Positions 1 to 12,163 of a stretch of 64,000 nt of DNA are shown here, piece by piece. The first letter of the stretch is position 1. Each line of letters opens with the position of its first letter. Location of the stretch: assembly GCA_036345935.2 (NCBI GenBank), contig JADWOT020000003.1, forward strand, positions 22,462,509-22,526,508, written 5' to 3'. The DNA comes from Taenia hydatigena. Lineage: Eukaryota; Platyhelminthes; Cestoda; Cyclophyllidea; Taeniidae. Below the pieces are notes generated by a model. That model saw only the letters and a list, made by a program, of their open reading frames with translations. It was not told where the DNA came from and did not search any database. The position numbers and the translations under genes are program-made.

Positions 1-3000
1 AACTGTGGAGCATACTTGTGTTGAAGAAACGTGATGAAATGAGCGAATCTACGCTCAATTAAACATACATATCCCAACAACAAGCTTTTAAGTGCATCAA
101 AGAAAGCGTGAGATCGTATGATGAAGATACTTTAGGCTACATATCGAATGTACATTCAACTTAACGTTGCAGAACATTCGAAAACCGTAAATTCTACAAG
201 TAGATAGAAGTGGCATAGTGATGTTAGCGTCCAATCCAAAATCACCTGCAGTCACCGATTCAGGAAAAATTTCAAATCCAGTCCAGAAATTCATCCAACT
301 AGGTTTTATAAAGGAACAGACTAATTTCAGCGCAGAACGTTCGAAAAGCTACCGAAGTTGACAAATGCTGGCAAACTTCAAGGTTATTTTCTGTATGGGA
401 AGATTGAATGAAATCCATCCTAGTGATGCACTATAAGACCGAATAAGCGATTCTGAGTAACTATTATTCCTAATCAATGATTAAAGAAAGGAAAAGGGGT
501 TCTGTAGGATTTGTTCAAACCTAGAGGTTTAGAATTAACGCCCTTCTTTGGTTCTCTAACAAGACGAAAAACTCTCGATGCAATATCGTTAAAGTATAGG
601 GAAAACTTACACCCAAAACTGTGGAGAAATTTTGAAAAACAAAGACTGTAATGGAAATTCTAATAAAACAAAGGGTGAAAAACACCACCAAAAATAACTC
701 CACTACAAACTAAACTGCTGTGCGAATAATTTTGGAAAAGGCAAGTGTTTTAAAGCAATTTGCATTGGACTGTCTATTGAGTGGTTGTATATGATTCCAA
801 CCAAATCATAAAAATTCTCTCGCATCATTTTCAATGCATCCCATGTGTGAAAGCACATTCTGTGCGGAAGCCAATTTCAACAGCTGTTAAAAATAGTGGA
901 AGCAAAGTACAAAGGTGAAGTTTCCGTGTGAAAAAAAAGGAGCAAAGAAGCACCACGGACCGGAATCGATGTGTAAATACATACACAAACGAAATCCGCC
1001 CACCTTTTTACACAAGCACACGGGCTAAATACACTGTCAAACGTTTGCAAATCCAGTCAAGTGGCCCAGACCCCGAGTGCGCACACCAAAATCAGGGTAG
1101 TGACTACTTCCGCCTCTCCCGACAAACTAACAAGAGGGATTTGCATCAAACGAAGTGAAACGTAGTTAAAAATGACTAGGAATGAGGAAACCGGAGTGTA
1201 CGGAACAAGAAACTAATGAATTTCAGGGTCTATAAAATGTCAATTATTTATGGTATGAAGATTGCTTTCGCTAGGTAGAGAGGCTACTGCTTTGCAATTT
1301 ACCACTCCAAAGATAATTGGACATCTTATTTGTCAAGAACTGACCAGTAGCAACACTACTAACCTCGAACGCCAGTACAATCGACGAATCCCTAACCGGT
1401 CAGTCTACTTTGTTAGCGATTTTGACTAGGAATTTTAGAAGACCCAATTCATGTTCACTATCCCACAATGTAACTTTCATATTTTGCCTAAAACTGCAGT
1501 AAGGAGGGACGGTAATGTCTCCCTAATCGTAAACGCCACACATCCATTCGAAGGTTACACAGCCAGAAGGTCAGACACATTAATCTGGGAGAAAAACTGA
1601 AAGTCTGGCAACAGGTGCTAGATGTGAGGCGAGAAGTACTCCATAAAATGGCTTTTCTTTGTGCTCAAAACACAGCAGCAAAAACGGATCATTTAGTCGA
1701 AACAGAAGCTACCTAAAAACAGAGCACAAGCCAATCTCCTTCCCGATAAACATCAATTAGCTACACACACATGGAAAATTACAAGTTTTTACTGCAAAAC
1801 TTATTAATTGCCATTATGCAGTGTTCCTTAAAAGCTAAGACTGTTGTAAACGCCCTATGTCTGCATGGTTAAGAGCCTCCTTTCCAGCACAATTTAATTA
1901 TATTTAATTACCACCTTCAAATTTAACCCAGGCGAATAAAATTTATGTCGTTCACAGTGCCCCGATGAGAGCATTTTAAACATTGCTGGAAACACCTTTA
2001 TCGAGGCAAAAACCCGCTACTTTTTAAAATGACAGCAACGAAAGCCCAAGCAGATTAATCTGGCGCTTCTACCAGTGAGGTTCTTAGCAAAAAAGTGCGC
2101 AGAACTTGATTAGAGTATCCTTCGATGGTTTCCTCTTACAGTTGTGTTAACCAAGAGTGAATACCAGCTTCAACATAAAAACGTGGATGCAACGTAAAAG
2201 AATAGGCCTCATATTTCGGGCACCAACAGCATAAAACGTAACGGACGTTATCTGCTAGCACCCCCATCTGCCCCATCCCCTACCTCCATTCATGCACGCA
2301 TTAATTGTAATTGCGTGTCGCCGCAGGAGAGGAAGATAACTGTGGTGAGCACAGCCCCGACAAAATCAAGCGAATGACAGAGAGGAACTGAAAAGATAGG
2401 CACGTAGGCTAAGAAGGGGTGAACAAACGGCAATTGGAATGAGCGAGCATAAATGGCGATAATCAGCGAACAGTTCAGCCTTTATGAGCGAGTGTACACA
2501 TATAAAAGTATGCATATCGATGTGTGCATTCACGCGTGGTAATCGTGGCATGCACCACCCATATGAGCGCGGTTGTGTACCATTAATAAAAAGAACTAAA
2601 AACCCGCGAGGGAACGAAAAAAGTGGTCTTGTAGATGGGGAAACAATGACCATTTAAAGTAAGAATGGAGTCACAATGTCCAGGTTACTTCAGTAGTGAA
2701 ATTTTTGTATAAAAACGATCCATCCCAAGAAAACTTACAAGGTGGAGTTAAGAACATACGAACCAAGCCAAACACAGCTTTGTGATGAACGAATGTTGGC
2801 AAAAACTCAGTAATGAACGCCCGCACATTTAGAAGGGATTCAGAACGCAGAAATTTGGTAAAACGTTGGAAATTTTCAACATTCCTTAGTATGACAACAC
2901 AGAGACATAATACTCAACGGAATGTACTTGAGTCCTAGTTTCAGTAAGAACAGAGAGGATGGGAGGATTAACCAAACGCTAACAAGGATTCGCAGAAAGT

Positions 3001-3354
3001 AAAGCAATAATGTACTTCCTTGCGCAAATCACTGGAACAATTCATCAAAAGGGCTGCGAAAACCAGTGCCTGAATAAAACAAAAAGATACATAAGCTACT
3101 GGGTTTTGGGAACTGGATTTGCTTGTATGTCCATCCGGATTCCCATAACAACGGGAAACATTAACATTAGTCACGGAACTATTAGGTCATGTCTCAGGGT
3201 AACAGCGATCAAAAATATATTTAAACATGCTCATACGAAAAAACCCGGTTGGAAAAGACAGATATACAGCACAATATAGTCTATATGCGTGAAACGAGGC
3301 GAGAACAATGCGGCTATGTAGCATGCTGGCATACCATAACACTGTATAACTCAC
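1..3354. other. Non-coding stretch left of the GRB2-like exon
   Basis: AT-rich sequence with only short open frames (up to about 95 codons) that show no recognisable domain or coding bias. I searched the minus strand for the missing SH3, SH2 and SH3 exons of the GRB2-like gene and found none. The stretch is probably a long first intron of that gene, with the remaining exons beyond position 1. This reading is inferred from the exon at 3355-3432, which ends in a splice donor pointing this way. Confidence 0.4.
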
Positions 3355-3432
3355 CTTTAAAACCGAATTCTTGCAAAACGGGAGCTCGTCTGCAGCACTC
3401 GCTTGAAAATCGTGCTTAGCATCGGCCTCCAT
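3355..3432 (-). CDS. grb2: GRB2/Sem-5/Drk-like adaptor, first coding exon (partial)
   Basis: A 26-codon exon starts with ATG at 3432-3430 and ends in a consensus donor (AAG|GTGAGT) at 3355/3354. The peptide MEADAKHDFQASAADELPFC plus six residues matches the start of the N-terminal SH3 domain of GRB2/Sem-5/Drk. The shared features are the initial MEA.AK.DF, the A..DEL.F motif and the final LK before the RT loop ends. In that family the protein is SH3-SH2-SH3 and couples phosphotyrosine receptors to the Ras exchange factor SOS. Only this exon is inside the window; the rest must lie to the left of position 1 or be too divergent for me to see. The context AGAGCTATGG is acceptable for initiation, and the open frame continues upstream of the ATG without homology. 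A different SH3 protein cannot be excluded from 26 residues, but the start-to-start match favours GRB2. Confidence 0.65.
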
Positions 3433-3965
3433 AGCTCTCCTCGCCTGCGCCTTCAGATAAAACGGACGTCGAAAGGGATGTTCGAATAAACCGCAAGTCA
3501 AAAGAGGGTATTTAACAAATCAACCCAAAGTAAATCCTCCTTTGGACCAGGTTAGTATCACCTTAGAGAATATTTTAAGTCCACAAATGCTGCATTCTGC
3601 AAAATGGCAAAATTTTTGAAGGCGCTATACGTTACAGGACTTTTTTTATAGTAAATCATTAAAGTGAAATATTTTATCATGCCATTTCAACATTTTAAAG
3701 TGCTGTAAAAAATAATTTTTGCGTGCATGGATGCTGCTTTGTAATCTTGCACAACTTTTCCTATTTATTTAGTAGAGGGACACCATGTAGATTTTTGGGT
3801 AATTTCTATTACTATTAAAGTTTATAAAATAAGACCCATTATTTTGGAACCTAAAGCTGTAGAAGACTCCTCCCTTTCTTTTTTCCTTCCTTCGGCTCTT
3901 ACTTTTAAAGGAGTGAGTATTCCTTGACATCCTTATTATAGGTCAGGGGAAGGTATAGTGTAATA

Positions 3966-4194
3966 CTTTGTTTGTTTGGATTGCCGGTTTCGGTCAGGAC
4001 CACAGAGGTGGCCATTGTAGCATCCCGAGGCTCCCTTAAAGACAAAATAATGTAGAAAGCTAAGGTGAAATATATAAATTCAACAGACAGAAGGAAGTGA
4101 GCTGCTGACATGGCCCGGAGGCCAGCCTACGCAGCTAGGGTAATATAGCCACCTCTGTGACCCTAACCGAAACCGGCAGTCCAAACAAACAAAG
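3966..4194 (-). mobile_element. 229-bp foldback/MITE-like repeat with 50-bp terminal inverted repeats
   Basis: Bases 3966-4015 and the reverse complement of 4145-4194 agree at about 45 of 50 positions and both start CTTTGTTTGTTTGGA. The arms enclose about 130 bp. Related copies lacking one or both arms occur at 4212-4342, 4500-4680, 5125-5275 and 12650-12832, so the element belongs to a dispersed family. It has no coding capacity. A clean target-site duplication is not evident: the flanks share only a short AT-rich string. A non-autonomous DNA transposon, or a SINE copied next to an inverted fragment of itself, are both possible. Confidence 0.6.
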
Positions 4195-4211
4195 AATTAC
4201 AGTTACATTGT

Positions 4212-4342
4212 TCTAGCCGCGTAGATTGGTCTCAGGACCATGCCAGCAGCTCATTTACATCTGTCTGTCGAATATATATATTCTGTAATGGTATTTTGCC
4301 TTTTTTTGCTTTCAAGGAAGCCTTGGGCCGCCACATATAGAG
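4212..4342 (+). repeat. Dispersed repeat copy (plus orientation), arm-less
   Basis: This stretch follows the same order of blocks as the minus strand of the 3966-4194 element: a GCGTAG block, CATGCCAGCAGCTC, TCTGTCTGT, an AT-rich run, then TTCAAGGAAGCCTTGGG. It begins 18 bp after that element ends, so the two copies are head to head. It lacks the 50-bp inverted arms. No gene is present. Confidence 0.5.
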
Positions 4343-4499
4343 TAATATTGTAGGAAGGTTCAAGACGGAAATCGTGTTGGCTTCTAAAGAGCGACCACGC
4401 TGCACATTTAAAGAACCTAATTATCACGAAAGCACTAATCAATATTGTGTGTAGTTCTCATCAGAGGTTCATTAGTGGTACATTTTCAAAATGGCAACT

Positions 4500-4680
4500 A
4501 CACTTATTGTAGCGTCTTGAGACTTCTTTGAAGGCAAATGAGGGCATAATGCCATGGTAGAATACATATTCAATAAACAGAGGATACGGGGTCGCTGGTA
4601 TGGCTCGGAGGCCGGCCTACGCAACTAGGGTATTATGGCCACCTAAGTGACCGAAGCTTAAACGAGTAGTCATAACAAGG
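4500..4680 (-). repeat. Dispersed repeat copy (minus orientation)
   Basis: The reverse complement contains the same blocks as the 3966-4194 element: GGTCACTTAGGTGGCCATAA, CCCTAGTTGCGTAGGC, CTGTTTATTGAATATG and TTCAAAGAAGTCTCAAGACG. It is diverged and carries no complete inverted arms. It forms a cluster with the neighbouring copies in 3.9-5.3 kb. Confidence 0.5.
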
Positions 4681-5124
4681 TACGAGTGAATCATTCTCAT
4701 GACTTATTTTTTTGCCATTTACTGTAGTTTCAATTTCCTTAAATTAGGCACAACACTCGTTTTGAGTTATTTGAAACTACTTTATTTTTCTTGAGACTTG
4801 ATATAGCCAAAATGACTTCATTGCATGAAATTGCAGAGCAGATGATGTTAGCATTCTAAAAGACTTTCTTGCATGGAATATTAGAGCTTATGATGGATTA
4901 GAAATTCTTTTACGCCTTAAGCATTTGTGATGTTAGCCCAAACATGTGGTTGGCAGTGACTGGCCATTTGTCTCCAAATAGGTACGTTTCGAAAAAAGCG
5001 CACGTTCAACTTCCAGGTCCACCTCTGGAAGGACATCCAACCTTGCGTCTTAAGAACCTAGATGCTCACGACAATTACTTGCGATATATGAGTAATTTGC
5101 TATGCTTTGCTTTTGCCTGCGCAG

Positions 5125-5275
5125 GCACTTAAGTCTCCGCAGCATGTGCTGCAGCTAGGCAGGCTGGCATTCGGGCCATGCTAATAGCCTTTTGGTCTTT
5201 AGCACGTTTACTATTTCTGTCATAATGCCGTGGCTTCTTACGACTTTAGGGAAGTCTTGTGGCTGTGTAATAGTG
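5125..5275 (+). repeat. Diverged dispersed repeat copy
   Basis: This is a weaker match to the family. It has an AGCTAGGCAGGCTGGC block followed by GGGCCATGCTAATAGCC, then an ATAATGCC spacer and GGGAAGTCTTGTGGCTG near the end. The order and spacing match the better copies, but many positions differ. Confidence 0.35.
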
Positions 5276-6480
5276 CCGCAATTCATAATTGTTTAATGAC
5301 CTTATCGGGACGTAGATAGTATTTTGTAGTAGAAACAATAGAGTGACTGATGCCTTTATAACGCCCTATTAGTGAGAGTGGCCAAAAATTTTCGTGAAAA
5401 GTGGCTATGACATTGAGGGAGTCGGCTGAGTTGCATGGTAAACGGAGCCGCTGTACGGGTGTAGTTGGCTAGTATGTACTAGGGTCATGTTGGGATAGTG
5501 ATTATCCGACAGAGCTGAGGACAGATCTTATCCGCTAGACCTATTACTGTGTTCGAGTCCAAATAGGTTTTAAATCAATTGGTCTACACTAAAACCCATC
5601 ATCCTATGTTCTGACTTTATTATTTTTGCACCTTCGGTTCAAATACTATTTTTAACTTCACTAACTATGGCCAGCTGTGATCTCAAAATGCGGCATTCAT
5701 TGAGAAGATGCTAAGCAGACAGACTTAAATGTTGCATGCTCTCTATTTTCATGAAGAAGCACACAAGAAAGCTCAAAATTTATTCAGTGGTTTTCTTAGG
5801 TCTGCAAAACACTTCACTAAATTTTACGAGCATTGCTAAAGTCCGACCATTCACCATTCAATTGTTATCGCTTAAGACTACATATAGAGTGACCGGTGAT
5901 TTTCATGATTTGATTGGGAGAAATAGGATGGCATTAGTCAATCTCAATAATTGATCCCTGTCCACAAGAATCAGACTTGGATAAGAGCCGCCTCCGTTCT
6001 TGCATTTACGCGTCCAAAAAATTGGTCCAAAACTGAAAAAATAATTAGAAAAATGGACTGTCAGCAGGAGCCTTCAAAAGTTTTACTGGAAAGACTTGTA
6101 TTACGCATGTTTCAAATTGTGCCCCCAACTCCTAGACTTATTAGTTAATCGCTTCTAGAGCGATATTGGTGATCCTAATGTGCTCAAACACTTTAAACTG
6201 CGCTACATGTGAAAACTTACAAAGTGGCACTTTAGTACCTGTAATATGTAAAGTAATTATCAAAAGGAGCATTTATTGAACATTTTAAATCCCAAGAGGT
6301 AGCTCGACAATTGTTGCTCGAGTTCACAAAACCAGTTTAAGTAACTCAGGCTTCGGTTTTATCATTTGCATCCAGTGTGAGCATAAATTGAAGTGATAAA
6401 TCCCATTTCATTTTTAAAAATAGTAATTCTATTTTACTGGATTTTAGATATTGTTGGGTGAATTGTCAACTATTTGTATC

Positions 6481-9400
6481 TTAATCAATCGCAAGGAAGG
6501 AAAATGAGTTAATGAGTTCGACTAGGAGCCTACCAATTCCTCCTGTCCCCTGTGATTTCAAGCTTTCCATCTTGGCGGTGTACATTTGTGATGGCTCAAT
6601 AATGAACCTTCGAGGCGGGATTACGTAAACCAATTAAGCCTACTTTTCCACAATTAGAAGATGATCTTTTCTGAAAAGAAGCAATTCCTTTACACACGAG
6701 TTGTAGGCTGTCTTCAGCTCGTTCGAAGCGCTTCTTTCAACTAGAGCAAGGAGATTACTAGAAAAAGGGAAGCATTACCAAAGTCTCGCAGATGAACGTG
6801 TTTCTTCAAATCCTCAATGAAGCGACGATGCTCGAGGATCATATATTTGCGAAGATCTGCGAAAAATGCTTCTACATCTGGTAGGTGGAAAGGGGAAGCT
6901 ATTTTAGCATTTAAATAGGAAACTTCCCTTTCCGGAAGTATAAGATAAAAAAACAGCTTTAGTGATGTTAAGTTCTGGTGAAACTTGGCGCATTTAACAA
7001 AGTCATTAAGATGAGAATTTGGATGAGTTCCGATGGATAAGTTGAACGAGCAAATTAACAGTAAATGCCCATCTTTTTTGCATAAGGTGGTGGTCCAGTA
7101 TTTGGAGAATCAGATACACCTTTGTAATGTTCGATTCCGAGGAGGGCGTCAAAAGACTGGAGACTAACGGACTGACCAGCACTGGCGCCCAAGTAGACGC
7201 GTTTCTTGGGGATCGTTTGTCCGCTAAGATCACCAGTTTCAGCGCCTGTGAGCACACTGTCCGGCACACCCTCGTACACCAGACCTTTGGAGATCTTTCC
7301 GTGCGACCATCTGGAGTATATCATCGACACTTGAAACCGAATTAATGTTGCAATACGAGCTACATTTCTTAATGAAATTAACTGTGAATACGTTGCGTTA
7401 TGGCAAACTAAAAGAAAGATAAACAATCAAAAAAGCACCTGACTGAAAGTGACCAGATGAACAATCAAATAAAAGGGATCCTGGTTGTAGTTGCAGTAGA
7501 TCTCCCTTAATAAAGGTTTTTTTTCATTTAAACGGCTGATTGGATCTCAAGATGTTCTGCAAGTTTAACCAATTAAATTATGCGATGAAGGTAACTACGA
7601 TTTTGACATTGTATGGTCGAGACTTTAAAATGATGCTGAAACGTTTTTGGCTAGAGTAAATCTGGCATTGTAAGTTCCTTTTCAATTATACTGGATAAAG
7701 AAACGTTAAAATTGGTCGCATTTACCCGGAAAGATAGGGTCGCAATTCACAGTAGAAAGCCTTCGCATCCAATTCCTCTATTAAACGGTGAAAAAAACCT
7801 TATGAGTGGGGGAGAGGTGCTTCAGACCTAATAAAAGGAATCCATTAAGTAATCAAAGATGCACACAAAAAAGATTCTATTTGGCATCTAGGAAAGTGCC
7901 TTTGGAAATTTTATCTGCCGGATTCACCAGCACGGTGAACACCGTGTGTGGGCTCACGAAGTTTGGTGTTGATGTAACTAACTTTTTTTTCATTTTAGTT
8001 CTCAACTTCATTTAATTTAGTCGTTTTGTAAACTCAGAGCCTGCCTAAATTATAAATCTTATTCACAGGAGCATTCAGGATTTGGCTTTATAATCTCTCC
8101 TGACCGACACTTGGTCTTGGCTATCGCTGTTTCTAAGACATTGTATTTCTCATTGTGGATTCTACTTTTCATACGAATGTTCAATTCGTGGAAAAATATT
8201 TTCAGAAAAATATCGATAAGGACCATGGTGATGATGCGCCAATTCCTTGTCTTAAACTTCTTTATGACATCGTTGCAATAAGTTTTATGCTCTGAGGTAT
8301 TGTACAATCTTGTAATAATAATGTTTCTCACTAGTGCTAACTTTTCCTCACAAAAATATTCTTCCTCGAAGCCTTAGAGTTATACGGTATCGAATAGGTA
8401 GATTTAAGGCGGAATTTTTGGCCTTCATAAAGCACAGTCATCTGGGATGCATTGGTATATACATGAGAATTATGGAGCAGTCAGCGAGCGCGCTGCCTGT
8501 GGAGATCGTTCGTTTGATGAACTTGACGAAACCAAAGCGGTGTCTTATCATGACGTGATCAGCCAACAAGTCCTTCCAATATCACGTTTTTATAAATTGA
8601 AAGAAATGAGAAATGAAGTGGTAGTCCTGCCACCTTATTATTGGCTGTCAATGCGTGTGAGCGGAACCATGCCTATTCCATTTAGATTCAAATCGCGTAA
8701 TTTATTGCTTGGGGTGGACTGGCTCAAAGGTTTTCCCTCGAACTCAAAGTGGCATTTCCTCTTAACTTGATGCGTTATAATCTAGACATCCATCGTCAAA
8801 CCACTTTTATTAGCCATTTTTGGTAGTAAATTTCCCTATCTGCAGAGTTTCTGTCTCTGTGGCTTGTAAGTCAGACAAATCCGAATTGCGTCAGATTCGT
8901 TTAAAGGTCATTTTATAGCGTGTTCTAAACAAGAGAATAACCGATAGAGTGGACCACAGAGAGTACCGTAGCGACAACCTGACGTGTGTCTGCGCTTATT
9001 AGCGCATGTAAACAACAGCACGCATCGAGGTGTACCGCACATAACGCGGACTTTAAGAGCCTTCGATGTTTTCAAGCGTTTAAAAGTTCCACACAAAATC
9101 TAGGCATCAATAGCTAATCACATGGAGAAATCAGAGTGGTAAAATTACGTCGCGCTAAGCCAAGATTAAGTCAATGCTTTCGTTTCTATCTGTAAGCAAT
9201 GTATATCAATCAAATAAATGATGCTGCCACCGAAAACATAATCATTTTGACAATGTCAAACAGTTATGAATGATTATCCCCAAAAGCTACATAAAATTTG
9301 AATGTACTTTCTTCCAAAAAGTAAAGAAGGTTTAACGGCAAAAGTACACAAAACGTGAGAAGAAAATCCGTGGTATAACCGACTTAAAGAAGGTCAGAGG

Positions 9401-12163
9401 TCTCAGAGACCTCCCAGGACATCAAAAGTACGTAAACTCACTCAAAAGCAGTAGTAACTGTTGTCGCATGATGGAGATTACATCACCCAATTTGATCAAA
9501 CACTCAATCGCTGTTTTGATGTTGCTCTTTTCCACTGCATTGATAATGTGCATCATGATCTAGGTGGAGGTAGGAAATTCTTCAACTCTCCTTACCTTTG
9601 CACCGTCGCAGAAGGACAACTCAATGTCAGCGGTCACTTCGATAAAGGGCAACCAATTAGGCTGGTTAGAAGGGATAAATTCGGTAAAAAAGGCCCTAAA
9701 AGGCACATTACACAACGTTCTTTAATTTAAAAAGCAAATGTTTGGGGACTTTCGGTTAACAAAAACCCATAAAATCAGTGGCATCTTGCAGATTCAATTC
9801 GGCGCCGAAAGTCATTTGAGTATGACACTCTTAAGTATGCATAATTACATGGGCATTTTATCCTCTACCACTGGTATTATACAGCTCCCCTCATATCACA
9901 TAAGCCTACTTCCGAACTCGTGCAGCTTGCAACAATTTCAAGGATAACTCAGATGCTATATTGGCAGCAGCATTGGAAGATACTTCCAACATTTCCCCAT
10001 CTTTTGCAGACTGTGAAATCTTGAACAAATGATGCAGAGAGAAATTACACACAAGATAATTGGTTGGTAGTTTAGAAGAAGGGAATCACCCAGAGGGCGA
10101 TAAATCTGGGTGCTATTTAAATCTGTCGTTCCATACAATGACTGTTTAGTTGGTCAAGGTTTGAGCTGCATGATTTAAAAAGTTTTCACAAAAAGCATAA
10201 TCCAAACTTAACAACACTTAGCAAAGATCTCAAAGTAATCCAATCCGAATTGGAAAACTTTTCACTTACTGCCGCTGAAGTAGCTGAGTTTTTTCGGGAA
10301 AACAGTTTGAAAGGACGAGGTCAATATGTCCAAGCAAAGGTTGGCAACCCAATTCGATGGATACCTCAATTAATGGCATCGCAATAACAGCAGGCAGAAT
10401 CTGTGTGAATCAAAACGATTTCTGGGCTATGTTTAATTGTATTTTATTTGAAAGATTGACTTATAAGGAATGCCTTTTTCGCAATCAGTAACCAATGCAT
10501 GACAAAGTGCTCGTATAAAATGTTGGTCTTAGCAGTACATCAGAAATTCATCCAAGCTGATAAGCAGTTTTTGCCCCAAACTAAAATGGCTTAAAACATA
10601 AAATATAACACTCTAGTTCCGATCGAATTTCATGGATGTAAAGAGCCAATCCAATAATACCAGTCGGAGAAGTTCACAAATAGCATTTCATCCACGGGGA
10701 CATAAATGGAGGTGAACCGTTTTAAAATAAATCATTAATTTATTTGGTGACAAATTTGAACTCTGTTTGTAAGTCTCAGAGAAATTGAGAGATGTTAAAT
10801 GATAAAGTCCGACAACTAAATATTGCTCATAAAGTTTGTAAGGATCATTTCAACGCGTTTCGTGGTTCATGCCTACTAAATCACAAAAAAATGGCAATGT
10901 TGGTCAATTAAGCCAACAATTAAAAGCAATCACAAAGGCAATGTGATTCAAAACCATTTGATGAAGGATAGTAAAATAAGCCGCCTATTTGTTGCCCTTA
11001 AAAGTTAAAACTCGTATAGACAGTTCTGGCTCAAAACAACGGATATTTAACAGTGAGCTATCAATTGTGTTGATAATTTAGCGGACTCATTTACATGAAA
11101 TTTCAAACTTGCACAGTGAAAAACCGTCGCGTTTTGGTTTTGAGATAGTAGGATCAGAGTACAACAACATCGCGATGCTTTGATTTAATACTTCTCATAC
11201 ATTCACACTTTCCATTAAAAGTACTTCAGGCAAAAGTTATGTACCAATCCGTTAGCAAAGTTACATCAGCGATTTTTCTGATATAAGACTGTCGTTAAAT
11301 TAATCACTTGCTAACTCTGACTGTTTACTAGACCAAATAAATAAATTCACATCTGAAGTGTTTACTTGTATAAGCATAACTCGGTTATTTCAACACACTT
11401 CTGGCGGTATCCATGTTAGCGTTATTAGTTCGAAAAAAATAGGAAAACAATTGACGCCAAACGTCCTTTTGAAGTTAAAAAATTTGATGACAACATCTGA
11501 GCATTTTTTAAAGGTTACACTTTCATAAATTTTTTTTGAGAATGGACTTACCTCGGCCGGATCCTCATCACCGTTTAGCCAGACGTATTGGGCTGCTAGA
11601 AAGGCTAAAATTTTGTGAGCCAAGCGCTTTTCCTCATGGCTCTTCAGCTGAGCCATATCCAGTGTAGGTAGCTGTTATAATTCGGTAAAAAATGCATATT
11701 TGTGGTGAAATTTTATTGTAATAACACAAATATGCTAGTTCGTTAAAATTTCACCTTTTCAATAGCTTCCCGAAGTTTGCCAGAGTTGAGTAGCTCATGG
11801 GAATGCTCCAGAAGCCTTTTAAACGGCAGAAGAGATGGTGGTGGCGTTGTCTATGTCAAAAATGACAGCAATTTCAATATTTTGCAAGATATAAAGCAAA
11901 ATTTTAAAAGGAAAATGGTCACCGAAAAACTGTCCTAGTTACAACTCTTCCAAATGTTTCAGAAACTCCGAACCAAATTTGTTAATTACCAAGCGAAGCA
12001 TGCCTTAATAGAAGGTATTCACTTTTTAATTTACCCATTAACCTCAAGGCAGAAAAGAGTTTAATGACTTCTAAAGGGCACCCGTTTAATAGTAGGGACT
12101 TACTGGTTGTCTAAGTAGGCACCCAGTGACAGGGCTGATTTTGTAGTCTTCCAGAGCTTGCAT
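6481..12163 (-). CDS. IDO: Indoleamine 2,3-dioxygenase homologue (multi-exon gene)
   Basis: This family is a haem enzyme that opens the indole ring of tryptophan to N-formylkynurenine, the first step of the kynurenine pathway. I find twelve exons from matched splice sites and homology: 12163-12104, 11850-11755, 11671-11552, 10400-10270, 9947-9910, 9661-9596, 9559-9442, 7977-7928, 7329-7120, 6877-6779, 6740-6644 and 6607-6481, about 400 codons. Family landmarks in order are LEDYKISPVTG at the N-terminus, RLAHKILAFLAAQYVW, IAMPLIEVSIELG, GLVYEGV, GASAGQSVSLQSFDALLGI, FFADLRKYM, and FRKDHLLIVEKFII with the proximal haem histidine (codon 6663-6661), ending with the conserved GTGGIG tail. The first six exons that can be joined keep frame. 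Two joins (10270 to 9947, and 7928 to 7329) disagree by one phase, so a microexon or a misplaced site remains. The N-terminus is short but typical, and a stop codon lies just upstream of the ATG. Confidence 0.88.
6608..6643 (-). other. 36-bp micro-intron in the last IDO segment
   Basis: Read without splicing, two in-frame stop codons interrupt the conserved C-terminus here. Removing GTAGGC...CGAAG (6643-6608) joins IVEK directly to FIIEPSQ, which is the spacing of other IDO proteins. The next intron upstream (6778-6741) is 38 bp. Both sizes fall at the extreme short end for animal introns. Confidence 0.75.

Larger units (their letters stand above)
3433..6480. other. Intergenic region with a repeat cluster
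   Basis: The region lies between the 5' end of the GRB2-like gene and the 3' end of the IDO gene. Apart from the repeat copies at 3.97-4.68 and 5.13-5.28 kb I see no exon-like frames. An AATAAA on the minus strand at 6277-6272, about 205 bp past the IDO stop codon, is a possible polyadenylation signal for IDO. Confidence 0.4.

Noticed and set aside
5450..5565. tRNA gene or tRNA-derived element (TAGTTGGCTAG and GTTCGAGTCC look like A and B boxes)
   Set aside because: The boxes are about 90 bp apart, too far for a tRNA, and no cloverleaf stems can be formed by eye.
6601..6645. IDO pseudogene with two in-frame stop codons
   Set aside because: Removing a 36-bp GT-AG intron (6643-6608) eliminates both stops and gives the family's normal spacing.
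8447..8770. 107-codon plus-strand frame
   Set aside because: It sits in an IDO intron, has no recognisable domain and no splice or promoter context.
9461..9730. 89-codon plus-strand frame
   Set aside because: It overlaps two IDO exons on the minus strand (9559-9442 and 9661-9596) and only mirrors them.
10144..10386. 81-codon open frame on the plus strand (contains LTAAEVAEFFRENSLKGRG)
   Set aside because: It is the mirror of an IDO exon on the minus strand (10400-10270), which reads IAMPLIEVSIELG and has proper splice sites; the plus frame has no start codon or homology.
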